From Odiellus spinosus (taxonomy: Eukaryota > Arthropoda > Arachnida > Opiliones > Phalangiidae): a stretch of 64,000 nucleotides of DNA. Position numbers and translations under genes: made by a program. This document shows positions 50,875 through 62,300 of this stretch, piece by piece (positions within the stretch are counted from its first letter, which is position 1; each line of letters begins with the position of its first letter). The notes below the pieces were generated by a model. It was not told the origin of the DNA. It searched no databases and was given only the letters and a program-made list of their open reading frames with translations. The stretch is from assembly GCA_963920705.1 (NCBI GenBank), contig OY987227.1, positions 10,829,602 through 10,893,601 on the forward strand. Reading direction: 5' to 3'.

Positions 50875-51639
50875 GTATGATGAAACTAAAAATGTAGCCC
50901 ATAGGAATTCGGAAAAATGTTGAGAGCCCCACTTTAAGCGCATTAGTTTCACATAATTCTTTAATGTCGAAATACGGGAAGAACTAAAATCGACGATAAC
51001 TATATACCTATAAGACTGCAGGAAAACTATTAATCAATTGCTTTAGCTATAGCCCTATTTAAGTCTTCAGTGGCGCCACCCTCTGTTCATGGATACAACC
51101 CCACTCCTCCGTGTATTTTAGTCTTTCCCTCTTCAATCCTAAAAGTCGCCCGTCTGTCTACCTTTGTTTGCGGCTCTTACACGGCATTATATTATACTCT
51201 CCTATTAGAACTTTTAAATTCGTTCTTCCAGGGAGACGCAATCTTTATTATTAGGTATATTTTCAGGATCAATCCTAGAATAGGTTTCATCGCGTATATA
51301 CAAAATCAGACTCACTCTTTTGAAGTACTTCTTAGAAGTATAGAGAAGCCTAGATTTGTACGTGCTGTAAATTCCGGTTGATTTTCATAGAAGAAATATA
51401 ATTATACATTCAAAGAAAAGCTTTTTTAAATTAAAATTAAATAAGGTTATTTAAAATGTTCATACCTTTTCCATGGAATGAGCAAGAATAAATGTGAATA
51501 AATCTAGAATTTCGAGATTTAATTAAAGGGATGACGAAATGATTTAATTGCTATTTTTAAAATTAGGTTTCTAGATTGACATAGATCTAATCCGCTAAAA
51601 ATATAAAAAAACTAATGTTAAGATAGAAATCGATTGTCA

Positions 51640-51720
51640 ACTTACACGAAAAGTTAGAGGACTCTTATGAACACCATATTTTGTTGTTAATCTTTATCCA
51701 TTAAAATATGTCCATAGTTC
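51640..51720 (+). repeat. F6 dispersed repeat, partial
   Basis: AAGTTAGAGGACTCTTATGA and a following TTGTTGTTAATCTTTAT part match the second half of the other copies. Confidence 0.45.
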
Positions 51721-51937
51721 GAGGTGTAATCTATCATTTTTCTGATTTTGTAGATCTAAAAAACTACATTTTTTACTCTAAATTCGTGAAAATTGGACGT
51801 ATTTAATATTTATCATTCACAACCACTTTAAAAATTTAATACGGTTAAGACGGCTTTTTTTCGTTTTGAAATGAAAGACAATATTTCAAATACATTTTCG
51901 GTGTTCCCAAAATAATATGTGAACAAGAAGGTCTGTG

Positions 51938-51979
51938 GGCCACGGTAGTTACGCGTCGTAACGACGTGTTTTCGTGGCC
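51938..51979. other. Compact CpG-rich hairpin
   Basis: GGCCACG pairs with CGTGGCC around a self-complementary ACGCGTCGTAACGACGTG core, in otherwise AT-rich sequence. Confidence 0.45.
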
Positions 51980-52468
51980 AAAGTTATATTGTTAAAAAAT
52001 GCATTCCATGATGATGCATGACTCTACCTTTATTATCCATATACTCCTTGATTTTACGAATGCCTCTCCCCTTTATTACCTTGATGTTACGTCTGGTTCT
52101 CAATTTATAAGTATATATACGCTATGAGTTTTTGCGTAAGCAACTTCTCTCGAAAACCTTGTGACTCTGGCACCCTTTCGCGTTGGCCCTTTGACAGTGG
52201 AGGCGGACAGTGTCCTCATCGCAAAAGTGACTCAATAACAATTTTTCGCGTAACTTAAAAAGAATGAAATTTTTTCTTAGTGTCTATACTAGCTAATTAG
52301 TCACGAGTTTTTCTCCGGCCTCTTCCTGTTCTTTTATTATATCTCCCTTAAGATTAATTACGAGCCAAAGTTTAATACCTTTTACAAAATTCGGCTATTT
52401 CTCGTTAACTTTTACGACACATTAAAACTAAGAAAATAACTGGACAAGATGGTTTGGAAATACAAATA

Positions 52469-52886
52469 GAGAATGAAACCTATTAACAAGTGAATTTTAA
52501 TCGATTCCTTATCGTTCAGTAAAAAAATGTACAAACAAATATTAAACTAGAAATAAATTTAAAACTTAACTAGAAAACAGGCCTAGCTGGACTCATAGAG
52601 ACATCCTGAACTTCCCGTATAAGGACTAGCGACCAATGACATTGATCATGGAGATCCCGCATTTCCCGTATCAAAGCCATCCATCAATGTCATTGGTCGT
52701 TACTAATTATACGGGGAGTTAAGGTGATCTCCATAAATCCAGCTAAGCCTATTTTCCAAGTAAGTTTTAAATTTATTTCTAGTTTAATATTTATTTTTAA
52801 AAAGTTTTACCGTTGGATTAGGCCTATTTAAACGACAAGGAATAGTTAAAAAAATCACTTGTTTTTAGTTTGCATTATCCCTTTTA
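52469..52886. mobile_element. Fold-back element (MITE-2 family), copy 3
   Basis: The left end GAGAATGAAACCTATTAACA and the right end ACTTGTTTTTAGTTTGCATT are inverted relatives of the other copies. The core arms carry CCTAGCTGGACTCATAGAGA and TCTCCATAAATCCAGCTAAG. A second internal hairpin (ACATTGATCATGG, CAATGTCATTGG) fills the centre. It is the most complete single-unit copy. Confidence 0.75.
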
Positions 52887-54469
52887 GGAATAATGTCCTG
52901 TTCGGATAATCATTTAGTACTAGCACTTTGATTCATCCTTAATATTGAAACTTATTAGGCTTTTACTATTGCATCATATATAATAGCGAGCTATCTCTCT
53001 GCAAATATATAACCAGTATATAACTATATTTCTTAAATTTCTTTATAAGTATACGGAGCGCCGAAGAGACTAAAGACAAAAGAAATATTATCTCTGTATA
53101 CTTCTAAACAATGATAAAAGATGTTGGTAAAATTGTTGCGCTTGTAAGAGCCATAAACGAGTGATGGCGAACGAATAATGTCGCGGCTATTGGTCGTTTG
53201 GGCGCGCCACAGTTCCCCTTAACGAGCTCGCAATGCCTGATGCAGTAAAAACGATAAAAACAAAAACATTAATGGCAATGAGGCTAAAAAAAAATAAAAA
53301 TCCTGAGACTATAAGCTACGCAAGAAAGAAATAACCCCAAAAGGGAAGTTAAGAGATCTATGGAGTAAATGAACAAAAATAAAAGACGTTTTAGGTTAGA
53401 TGTAATGGAGATAACGTAAGATAAGGTCAAACAGATTATTTATTTAATCTTATGAATATTAATAAAGAGATGTAAAATATCGAATAAAATCTGATATTGC
53501 CTGTTTATTATACGAATAAAGGTTAAGAAATCGTAACAATAATAGATTTATGTTTTGACAATATTTTTAGGACCATAAAAACTTATTTTCAGAGTCAGTG
53601 CAGTATCCCTTTAATAACACTAAAAATTGAGGGACAGACAATTTATTTATAAAAAGTCAAAACGCTAGACGGCGTCTGTCACGGCGAAAGAGTGGAATTT
53701 TAGGTATTGTGATCTTGGCCCTGGAGAAATGGTTCATATTAAAAGATTTATAAATTGACAACCTTTAATTAGTTCAAGTTTTGCGGATTAAGAATCTGTA
53801 AGATTTCATCGAAATTTGGTTATGATTTCCTCCTTCAAAAACCGTTCACTTTTATGTTGGAAAAATAAGGTCACGTTTGTCATATCAGCTAGTTTCAAAC
53901 ATTTAACCTTTTTATATATTATTATCTCTCTTTCGCAAGCGTGACTATTACCTTTTCAAGATCTAGCTCATCAGGCTCGTGGCTTAAGCCAAATCGTTTT
54001 CGACCACATGTATTTTTTCCGTCTTACTTTATAGCAATCTTTACTTTAGTCAATGTTACTTAGAGCGCGCTTAAAGGCTTGGAAACCCTTCTGTTTCCAA
54101 TATATCAACCCTAGATGTCGTTTACGTTGGGATCCCTATACCGCCAATGTTTTGATTAACGGTTTAATTAGGTCCCCGTTATTTTTGTAGTTCGCGTGCG
54201 CCTGATGAAGAGGGAAGCTATCTTATAATAGAAAAAACCAAGCCCCCCCCGTCCCCCCATGTGCTGGAGTATGTAGTCTTTTAGCTGACCCCTTTCTTTA
54301 CACCCCCTTTTTGGTGCGGCAAACTGTTTGATTTATTTGAAGCAACAAATACAAAGTTATACTGTATTGCGAACTAGCTATCTCTGTGGCGGATTTTTAC
54401 ACAATATTAAACTTCGTAGGGTTAAAATACGCTAAAGTGGTCAGGAATCCAAGGTTATTCACTCCACCT

Positions 54470-54560
54470 GTAGCTTTGACTGTACTAAAGTGTTACGTAA
54501 CTGAATACGTGTTTAGCATTACAGCATTACCAAAGGCTGTATTCAATTTCTTATATTTAA
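54470..54560 (+). repeat. Dispersed short repeat shared with 63255-63310
   Basis: CTTTGACTGTACTAAAGTGT, TTACGTAACT and CCAAAGGCT occur in the same order at 63258-63310. Confidence 0.5.
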
Positions 54561-55172
54561 ATAATTTATAGTACCTAGCTACAAAAATCTATATACAAAA
54601 TTTTAGCCTTTGGATGTATTTGAAATTAAGGCTAGTTTTCATGGAAATAGTAACAAAGGGCGAGCGACAGCGATATGAAAACCCAGTTTTAAAGTATCAA
54701 AAAAGGTTCCACTTAGTTACGAAAAAAGTGGGAAATATGGAATTAACGACAAGTGTGACTTTCAAGATTAAATACTAGAAAGCATCATTAGACATGTTAA
54801 ATTTCTATCATAAGTGCTTCGCATAATTGTATAAAATCAAATTTATCTTTATGGTCTCAATATTTGTTATGATTCTTCATATATTTCGTGCTAGCGTGGT
54901 TAACAACTCTCGCTATCGCTAATGATTTATTTATGGGAGAGATCGTCTATAAAACGTGTCGATCGTCTTTAAGCATGACCAATACTATATAGGTTTATAG
55001 TATATTTAAAGAAACTTTCCATCTCTCTCTATTCGTCCAGCTAAGTGACGAGGTTTTTCTCCTTTCCTCGACATTACTTAATTGCCTGGATTAAGTTGAA
55101 CTTACAATAGGTTATATGGGGGGATATAGCTTCGGAAAGGGGGATGAGGTCGGGCTATCATGGAGCTGGTCG

Positions 55173-55192
55173 TCTCTCTCTCTCTCTCTCTC
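55173..55192. repeat. (TC)n microsatellite
   Basis: Ten TC units within a pyrimidine-rich stretch that continues to about 55330. Confidence 0.85.
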
Positions 55193-57943
55193 GCTCGCTT
55201 ATTGCGAAATTCATCTCTCTATACGAGGTCTTGTTGCGGAAAGCTCTTAAGTAAACATTTCTTCTCTATCCCAGCCTATCTCTTTCTCTCTCCTCTTGGT
55301 CTTCTTTTCACCCGCCCATCTCGTATCTTCTTTTAGCGAACTCTATAAAGCTTTCTATATTTCGTAACACTCTGAGGTTGGAACCGGTTCATATTGGCGA
55401 GCTGTAGATACTCTATCACTTTTGATAAAGTGTGTTTCAACAGAGAAATACACGAACAAAATTAAGACTAAAATCAAGATTCAACCATAAATAAATTAAA
55501 AAGCAATATATGTCTGGCTATAGTGAGTGCGCGTTATAGTTCACGATCCTCTAGGAAAGAGGAGGCGGATCTTATTTTCTCTAACCAAAACCGAAGTCGT
55601 AACCAGGGAAACCAAATGTTTTTTTTGTGCCATTCACGTCAGCAACGTCAGTTCAAGAGATCCAATAAGATATAGAGTTTAGTTATACTGCGTTGATAGG
55701 TGGAGCTCTTCCTTGGGCTATGAGTCGTAATACATTAAAGCCAATAAGTCCAAAATATACCCATCTACATTTATTTATAAATTCCTGATTGAACTTTAAT
55801 TATGTGATCCTTAGGACAAAAAGATTTGTTGAAAATTTCAACAAGTTTGGTTTTATTTCACAAAAAAAACAAATTACAAATTAAAGTACTTGTTGTAGGG
55901 TTTAAGTGTAGCCATATGCTCAGTGCATTTTTATTTCCTTACACTCTCGGTAAACTTTATAAATTTGAATTTTATTTTACATATTACTAGTCGATGAAGC
56001 AATATAAATGATAAATTTACACGTCACTAAGAAATAACATAGTCACTTTTTACCCCAAGCTTCTGAATATAGATACAATTTTGAAATGTACTTCAATCAC
56101 CATTGAAAATCGCTTTTCTTCTTAGCAATATATTCTCTTTTTATGGTTGTAACGAAGCGTATATTACGTACTATAACCCTAACCAAACAATAAGCTTGAA
56201 ATAGCATTTTCAGCCTGTTACGTAAAATATATGTAACGATACTCGGAAGCGTGGTACGTGCAATGAAATGTGGCCACGAATCCCACCCTCCCACCACGTT
56301 GGTTGAAGACTTTATTACGAAAAAGTAAGGGGAATGAAGCTAGGGAAAGGAAGAAATAATAGAGAGAGGGATGAGGATGGGAAATTAGGATTGTCCCACG
56401 ACTATTGTTATTGTAAGAATGAAAGAGATGTAGGGATGGAAGAGGAGAGAATGGGATGGAAGGAGGATGAAGAGTAACAGATCTTTCGCGTCTCTTTCTC
56501 TAATTAGCTAAAAGACGAAATTGAAATAAAAAAAAGAATCTCTCTTTCAAAGAAACGGGAATGTTAGCCAACAATGAAGGGGCTTGGAAATTATATGTAT
56601 TGCAAATTGAATTCGCAGTTCCAAAAACAGTTGAGTTACGCGTTATCTTTATAGTTTCGTTATTATAGGATTAAATGATGCCTACCTTCGTACCAGCTGT
56701 CAAATCAATGTGAAAATAAACGATAGTTTCAACTGACAAAAAAATCCCTTCACAAATAAACTCTCGAGAAGAGCGAATGGTTTAAATTTTCAAATATCAC
56801 GTAAAGTAATGACGAAAATTACTTCTTTTTAGTATTTCTTTTACTTTGCGTATTTAATTGAAGCTTTGGGAGAAAAAAACGCATTTCTTATAATATATAT
56901 TTCTTACTCTCATTCGCATTTTAATTTGGTGATCTTTACGTTGAAAATTGGTGCATTTTAAAATAACATTGCTATTTATATATAAATGAACGTTAATCAT
57001 AATCATAATCAGAATTAAATTCTAATTAAGAGAGAATTAAGTCCTGTTTCATACCCTTCACAGGGCTCCCAGATGCTAATATGTAAAACCTATAAATACG
57101 TATAATTCCGAAGTGAACCTATCCAAACATATTTACTTAACACTATTTTGGAGTATTTCTAAAAATAAAAATGTAACTTTCCTTTTCATTCTTTCTTTAA
57201 ATTTATTTAAATTCAAATTTCCCTTAAGCCAATCATATTCCCGAACCCTTTATCCAGGGTATAGGGTACATTTAATGGGTTACTCCCGATATCAAAATTA
57301 TAGAGCTGAAGGCCACTACCCAAGTATAAGAACCCAGCATTGATTAATCAACCTCACGGGGATAATTCTCTTTGGTAAAATGATTGTTCGAATCGCACCC
57401 TGGTGACAAAAATTGTCTACACCGGAAGCTTCTAGCTACCGATACACGGGGGTGAAATATTGAAGGGTAAAAAACTCTAAAGCAGACGATGCTCTCATGG
57501 ATTAATCCATTTATTTATTATTCAACCTCACACGTTTTTATCGCGTAGAGCGACCACGATCGTAAATGTTTTTCACTAACATATACGAGGTATTAGGTAT
57601 CCCATGTCCAAAAATTAAAAAGAAGATAATTCTTTCAGGTAAATTATGAATAAAGGCTTAAGTTGATTCTTTAAATTTCTCTGATATAATATATTTACCT
57701 GTTTAAATTTAGATTATTAATTAGATTATGAACATAAATAACTTAAAATGAATATAAATTTCTAGCAGCCGTGTTTGAAACAAACATCTTCCACTACTAG
57801 CATAGTAAATCGTACCAGAGAGAATTATCACTGTAAGGTTGATTAATCCATGAACCCAGTGAGTGTAATTTTTCGTTACCGATAAAAAAACAACGAAAAA
57901 TATTCCTTATCTTTCTATCGTTTGGTGCGTCTGTGAACATAGC

Positions 57944-57949
57944 TTTATT
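57944..57949 (-). promoter_or_regulatory. Polyadenylation signal of the IR gene
   Basis: A canonical AATAAA on the minus strand lies 34 bases beyond the receptor stop codon. It implies a very short 3' untranslated region, with cleavage expected 10-30 bases further left. Confidence 0.6.
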
Positions 57950-57982
57950 GTATTGTATCCATGGCTAAATTCCGCGATGATT

Positions 57983-58220
57983 TCACACATTTGAAAACTT
58001 ATAGAAAATAAATAATTCCATGATGAATATCGCGGAGGCGAACGCCAGAAGTGAGGCCCACACTACAAACGCTTTCCCCATGGCTTCCAATTTTATTGGA
58101 AAGAATTCCCCTTCGGTGGGCTGGGACGTTTCGGTCCGCGGCTCAAAATCGACATTTGTAAAGTAATGAATATAACGTTGCCAAGGAATATATTGTCTAG
58201 TTTCGAAAAACGAACGAAGT
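57983..58220 (-). CDS. IR gene last exon: end of S2, M4 helix and stop
   Basis: This exon follows a textbook acceptor (cattataatctttttag) and carries 78 codons plus a TGA stop. It starts RSFFETRQYIPWQRYI, matching the family's Glu-then-Trp motif before M4. A hydrophilic loop follows (DFEPRTETSQPTEGEF), then PIKLEAMGKAF and the M4 helix FVVWASLLAFASAIFIMELF. The short cytoplasmic tail is YKFSNV. The K-L-E-A-M then F-x-x-W arrangement is diagnostic for iGluR/IR C-termini. Confidence 0.92.
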
Positions 58221-60992
58221 CTAAAAAGATTATAATGAAAAGTATAGAATCTGGTTAAGTTACAAGAATAGAAGAATCGACTGATTCCATTATACGAGTG
58301 AGTTTCAAGAGCTCCTTAATAACGAATGGCGCTTTCTAATAAAGCGAGCTTCGCCGTCACGCGTTGAACAAATTACTCGCGAACCTGCTCAAGGTCTTCC
58401 CCGTTTCAAAAGGGAATTCGAGAATAAATAAATATTCATTCTTTCACCTGAAAAACACTTCATGAAAAGAGTTTCTCAAGAGTGCAGAGCGCTTTATTAG
58501 AAACGAAGCTTCGTGTAATGGAGTCAAATTACGCTGAGTTTGATAACAAAAAGCTCTGTTAACATTGAACTATAGTTATTGAAAATGCTACAGATTTTTA
58601 GTTTGGTGTTCGTGGAAATTGCGTGACAGCCCCATTTTAAATGATCTTTCCCAAAATGCCCTGCACTCAAATTTAATTTGGTTTTAATGAGAACTCGGTG
58701 CCGGCGTTACTTAAATCTATTTTGATCCAATTGACAAGTCAAGAGCTATTGATAGCCTATATCAAACCCGAAAAGAGAAGTAGTCACTGTGCCCAACATG
58801 CAATAGTACTATTTTCGCGCGTACCTTCTGTTGACGAGTCGCATCGCAACCGGGTGTACCGGTACGCTGAAGAGGTAAACCGCGGGAATAGTGAAGTACT
58901 TGTTAGAGCTGATATGAAGCTGTTCCTTCATTCGAATTACTTCAGGCTGCCCTTTTACCGTTAGTTCCATGTCTTCGGCGAGTAGCGTCACATCTTCGAA
59001 AATAACTCTTCCTAAAGCCATCCATTCGATGGGACGTTCAATTGGTAGAATTCTTTCGCAAAGGCGAGCCATCGACGCCACTTCCTACAGGATTAATACA
59101 AATGAAATATAAATAAGCCACAATTTTGACCGCGTTCAGTTATGGCTACCGAAGAAGCTATAAAACTAGAACGAATATCTCGTCGGAAATAATGGAGCTG
59201 GTGATACGAATTTCAGGTTATTTAAACCGGAAGCCAGCGGTAGACCGTTCATACTCGGCGTAATTTTTGGTTTAACCGACGAAGTTAAATTTAATAATAA
59301 TATTATCTATTAAACCCTGACAAAATATTCTAATTTGATCAATAAAACCACAATTAAATTAATTTAAAGCTAAGGGCGCGTAACATTTATTGACGCGTTT
59401 ATTTAGGATTTAAACGAGTAATAGTTAAAATGGATTTAACCAAGATAGATCAGTGGTATACTAACTCGCAAATGAATTAGTAATATTAAAACGAAATTAA
59501 CTATGATTATTATTAAACGATTTTTGAAATTCGACCGAAGTTCACCGAGTGGCAAACACGGGAGTGAGAATCTAGCCCCGGTTTATTTACACATGGAGCA
59601 TTTAGAGTATATTTTCTATAGCTGAGCAGTAGGACTCTCTGGAACATGCAAGTACCAGAAAAGCAATTACTTTACCAGTACCGCAGATTTACCTACTAGC
59701 GTCACAGTAAAATACATATTCTATTAACACAAAATACCTGACTATTAATGTAAGCGTGCTTATATTTCATAACCTGCTAGATAATTCTAGAGACACCAAT
59801 AAACCTCAGTCTAAACTGATATGTAAAGCGCTTAAGTTGAAAGAGTGTACATTGTTATCATCTACTTTAACCCCCCCCCCCCGCATACCGATGAACATAT
59901 CATTCCTTCCTTCACCAGGCCGATATGTCCATTTATTATGACCTTCAAATTGGGAATTTTCATTATATCATCTACGGAGTCGATATGAAACGTTTTTTGA
60001 GCCACGTAATGGGCTTTGACTAATCCACCAAACAAGTTTGTCAAAACGAGTAGCGATAAAATCCACAGTCCGTCGCAAATTCTGCTGGCAATAAACGGTA
60101 GCGTATCGAGGTCTGAAATGGAAAAATTGAAACTCTGACGTTTCATTGAAACTCGTTTTAATTGTAGCTAAATAGCAAACTGTATTTGGCCGGAAACCAA
60201 AATATACCTTTGCTTACCGAAACTTTGATGTTTTATTGAACGTCGCGACACATAAATTTAGACAAATTTTGATAAAAGTTAATCACTTAGCTACCTTGGC
60301 CCAGAACGGACGCGAAACAAAGAAATAGTTTTTCCATAAAGTTTACGCCTATTTTTGATTGATGTCCTTTGAGACGTTTCGCCATCGCCCAGACCAGGCT
60401 CAATAGAAACATCGACAACAAAGTCAATATCCAAACCTTTTCGAAATGTAACGAGATGAAAATAATTAAGAAGAGAAAATTAAATTTTGGGTGATTGGGT
60501 TTTTTAATATACGAATTATCAAAAGTCTAATAGACCCCAACTATCGATTCTCAATGAAACGTCAGAGTTTCGTCGTGCCGATTAAAAAGTAACGCTACAA
60601 TTTTGTTTCCGGCGGATATGAACAATTTTTTTTTACAAAAAACTAGTCCACGATCTCGTTTGTGGTTTATTTCGTCAACGGCAAGACTTTGACGTTTCAC
60701 GTTGTTAACATCGAGTATAGAGTTAGGAATTTCTTTCCCCTCTTGGGGTGTTTTAATAGACTTCTGAGGGTACCCAATATTCTTTAATATACTGACTTGG
60801 CTCGATATTTGCGAGAGTTCCGCGAAGGGTCCCGGTGAACCCTCGTTAATCGTTATGTTTTTAGTGGAAATCAAGACGTAGTGAGAATACATGAGTGGTG
60901 CCGTGATATGATCGCGTATTTCTGCGCTTGTACCGGACGCGAAAACTTGCAACGGATACCATTGTGAAGAAAATTGTATTGCAGGCTCGTTG
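57983..60992 (-). CDS. Ionotropic receptor (iGluR superfamily), 3' five exons of a partial gene
   Basis: The minus-strand exons are 60992-60797, 60436-60295, 60112-59889, 59084-58825 and 58220-57983. All four introns are GT/AG (360, 182, 804 and 604 bp) and all junction phases agree. The joined product is about 352 residues. In order it has the end of S1 (TSAEIRDHITAP, placing an Arg where the family binds the ligand alpha-carboxyl), M1 (VWILTLLSMFLLSLVWAMAK), a pore loop ending LGQD, M3 (DGLWILSLLVLTN), S2 with an ETRQYIPW stretch, M4 (FVVWASLLAFASAIFIMELF) and a stop. Such receptors are ligand-gated cation channels of sensory membranes. The usual SYTANLAAF-type M3 motif is absent, which suits a divergent chemosensory or thermosensory IR better than a synaptic glutamate receptor. 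The ligand cannot be predicted. The N-terminal part of S1 is upstream and partly off-window. Confidence in the family is high, and in the exact 60436 and 60797 boundaries moderate. Confidence 0.88.
58825..59084 (-). CDS. IR gene exon: S2 ligand-binding lobe
   Basis: The exon begins after tattaatcctgtag and ends at AACAGAAG|gtacgc, giving 86 codons plus two bases. It encodes the middle of S2: an amphipathic region (EVASMARLCERILPIE), an acidic stretch (FEDVTLLAEDMEL), then the strand-rich end FTIPAVYLFSVPVHPVAMRL. In the family this last part precedes the helix with a conserved Glu and Trp. The two leftover bases AG join A of the final exon to make Arg. Confidence 0.85.
59871..59882. repeat. 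C12 homopolymer in IR gene intron
   Basis: It lies seven bases downstream of the 59889 splice donor on the minus strand, where it reads as G12. G-runs near donors are known intronic splice enhancers, so a role is possible. Confidence 0.7.
59889..60112 (-). CDS. IR gene exon: M3 helix and start of S2
   Basis: A strong acceptor (caatttttccatttcag) opens a 74-codon exon. It encodes the pore-to-M3 linker LDTLPFIASRI, the M3 helix DGLWILSLLVLTNLFGGLVK, and the start of S2 (HIDSVDDIMKIPNLKVIING), which resembles the family's I-x-S-x-x-D-L stretch after M3. The donor is TCATCG|gtatgc in phase 0. A run of 12 C (59871-59882 on the plus strand) lies a few bases into the intron and makes the open frame end in glycines, which I regard as intronic. 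Confidence 0.85.
60295..60436 (-). CDS. IR gene exon: M1 and pore loop
   Basis: This exon has 47 codons plus one base. It starts VWILTLLSMFLLSLVWAMAK, a hydrophobic M1 helix with the conserved V-W start. A basic linker (RLKGHQSK) follows, then the pore segment NFMEKLFLCFASVLGQ. The donor is CCAAG|gtagct. Its single leftover G joins AC of the next exon to make Asp, giving LGQD, a motif common at this point in protostome IRs. The acceptor (cgaaaag) sits some 25 bases after a clear pyrimidine tract and is the weaker boundary. Confidence 0.82.
60797..60992 (-). CDS. IR gene exon: end of S1 ligand-binding lobe
   Basis: This exon follows a strong acceptor (gtttttgtatttttag) and gives 65 complete codons after one base that finishes the previous codon. 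The frame reads through QWYPLQVFASGTSAEIRDHI and APLMYSHYVLISTKN, which matches the family pattern of an Arg followed by a Pro-rich strand at the end of S1. The donor used here is CAA|gtcagt, chosen because it ends in phase 0 and matches the next acceptor. The open frame continues past it to about 60551, so a different donor is possible. Confidence 0.72.
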
Positions 60993-61149
60993 CTAAAAAT
61001 ACAAAAACTCTATAGTTGGAAGTTAGTGAGGGTGATTAGTGTACTTTCTAAAGCCTTCTCCCAATAATTTACTTTGTTTACACATCAATTTTTGAACAAA
61101 TAGTGAACCCACTATTGTAAACCATTGGCGCTCGCGTCATAATGGTCTC

Positions 61150-61265
61150 GGGGCTATCTTTATATATAGGGAACAGTTGACTCTCGCTCATTCCGTCACG
61201 TGATACTAAATCGCTTTCTCGCGGTCTTTTTCGTACAAGTACTTAATCCAGAAAATCTCGCCTTT
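61150..61265 (+). repeat. F3 dispersed repeat inside the IR gene intron
   Basis: CGCTTTCTCGCGGTCTTTTT and AAGTACTTAATCCAGAAAA match the family. It lies just upstream of the 60992 exon in the receptor's intron. Confidence 0.65.
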
Positions 61266-62064
61266 TATCATTTTAAGAAAAATAATTTTATGATTTTGTC
61301 ATTTTTATTTCGTATGATTCCTAGCTTTGCAAAAATGTATAGAACTTCGGTGGACGATTATGAAAATAACTCTACATTACCTATTTTTTCTTAAACGTTT
61401 GTTGTTTTCAAAAATGTAATAGAGAAATCGGTGTTTAGAATAATAGGGTTCCGACGAAGCAATCTTTAAGAAAAATATTAATTTAAATTACACGATTGGT
61501 CGAAGCGAATAAGATAATTTCGCTATAAACTAGTTTTTAATTATTTTAGGAGTTTTGAAAAAAACTCTCGCCGTGTGACATATTCGAGCCGAGACTGTTA
61601 GCCAAAGTTTCGTCTCTTAAAGCTTTTGATATTGACCCATTAAACTATGACAATTCGCGTTTGAAGGTAAGGTGAAGAGGACAATTAAGTGATTTTTTTT
61701 CCCGAGGAGTCGGACAATTGCCAAAAGTTACGTACACTTTAGGCCGAAATCTAAATCCCCGAACGTTCGCTATAGTAAATTAACATTGAAATCTCAAAAA
61801 CAGCTTTGAAATCTCAGTAGCTCTCGAAAATCTTGAAATCCGTTAGGCAATAAAAGTAATTAGTGTCCTACCCTTCGTTTTTAATCCATTTTATCTATAT
61901 TTAATATCTAGGACTTGTTTCGGTTATACCTTATTTTTAAGAGCAGAATCACTACATCTTTTTCCTATTTACCCCCCTTTAAACCTCTCTGTGGTTTGGA
62001 CCTCTATGGTTTTTATTTGAACTTCCCAGTGGTGAGGACCCATTTTGGGAAAAAGCCTTCTTAC

Positions 62065-62115
62065 CTTCGTATTATAATCGACTGAAAAGTTGAAAACTTC
62101 TTCCACCATGACGTT
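62065..62115 (-). CDS. Tentative short IR gene exon or cassette exon
   Basis: This 51-base segment ends at a near-perfect donor (ACGAAG|gtaaga) and begins after gattgaaacttag. In one frame it reads NVMVEEVFNFSVDYNTK, like an S1-lobe stretch, but that phase does not fit the 60992 exon. In the phase that links 63449 to 60992 it stays open as TSWWKKFSTFQSIIIR. The length is a multiple of three, so it could be included or skipped without a frameshift. Only the donor is strong. Confidence 0.32.
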
Positions 62116-62202
62116 CTAAGTTTCAATCTAATGAAATATAGACCCGATCTTCCAATCACACGCACCCTTGGAATGGACTTATTATATACGCGTGACGTCG
62201 GT

Positions 62203-62300
62203 TTTACTTTTCATTTCAATGTTCTCCTATTGGATAACGAAAGAAATTGACTCATCCAATGAAGAAAAATCAAAAATGGTACAAATTGGAAAGAAATGAG
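62203..62300 (+). repeat. F2 dispersed repeat, copy 2
   Basis: This is the same order of blocks as at 2035-2130 (CTTTTCATTTCAATGTTCTC, GGATAACGAAAGAAATTGAC, CCAATGAAGAA). It lacks the long A run but is followed by A-rich sequence. It lies upstream of the confident receptor exons, between the two tentative ones. Confidence 0.55.

Larger units (their letters stand above)
53000..57943. other. No gene seen between the last transposon and the IR gene
   Basis: AT-rich with pyrimidine-rich 55.0-55.35 kb and purine-rich 56.3-56.5 kb stretches. No splice-supported exon was found. Confidence 0.4.

Noticed and set aside
60551..60796. Continuation of the 60797-60992 exon to the stop at 60551
   Set aside because: It would end the protein before M1. 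The phase-0 donor at 60797 restores the receptor.
61020..61200. Minus-strand frame RDGMSESQLF...TICSKIDV as an extra receptor exon
   Set aside because: Its first half is the F3 dispersed repeat, and no acceptor and donor pair fits the receptor phase.
61550..61660. Minus-strand frame KALRDETLANSLGSNMSHGE as an S1 exon
   Set aside because: The available donors leave the wrong phase for the 60992 exon, and the residues do not match the family.
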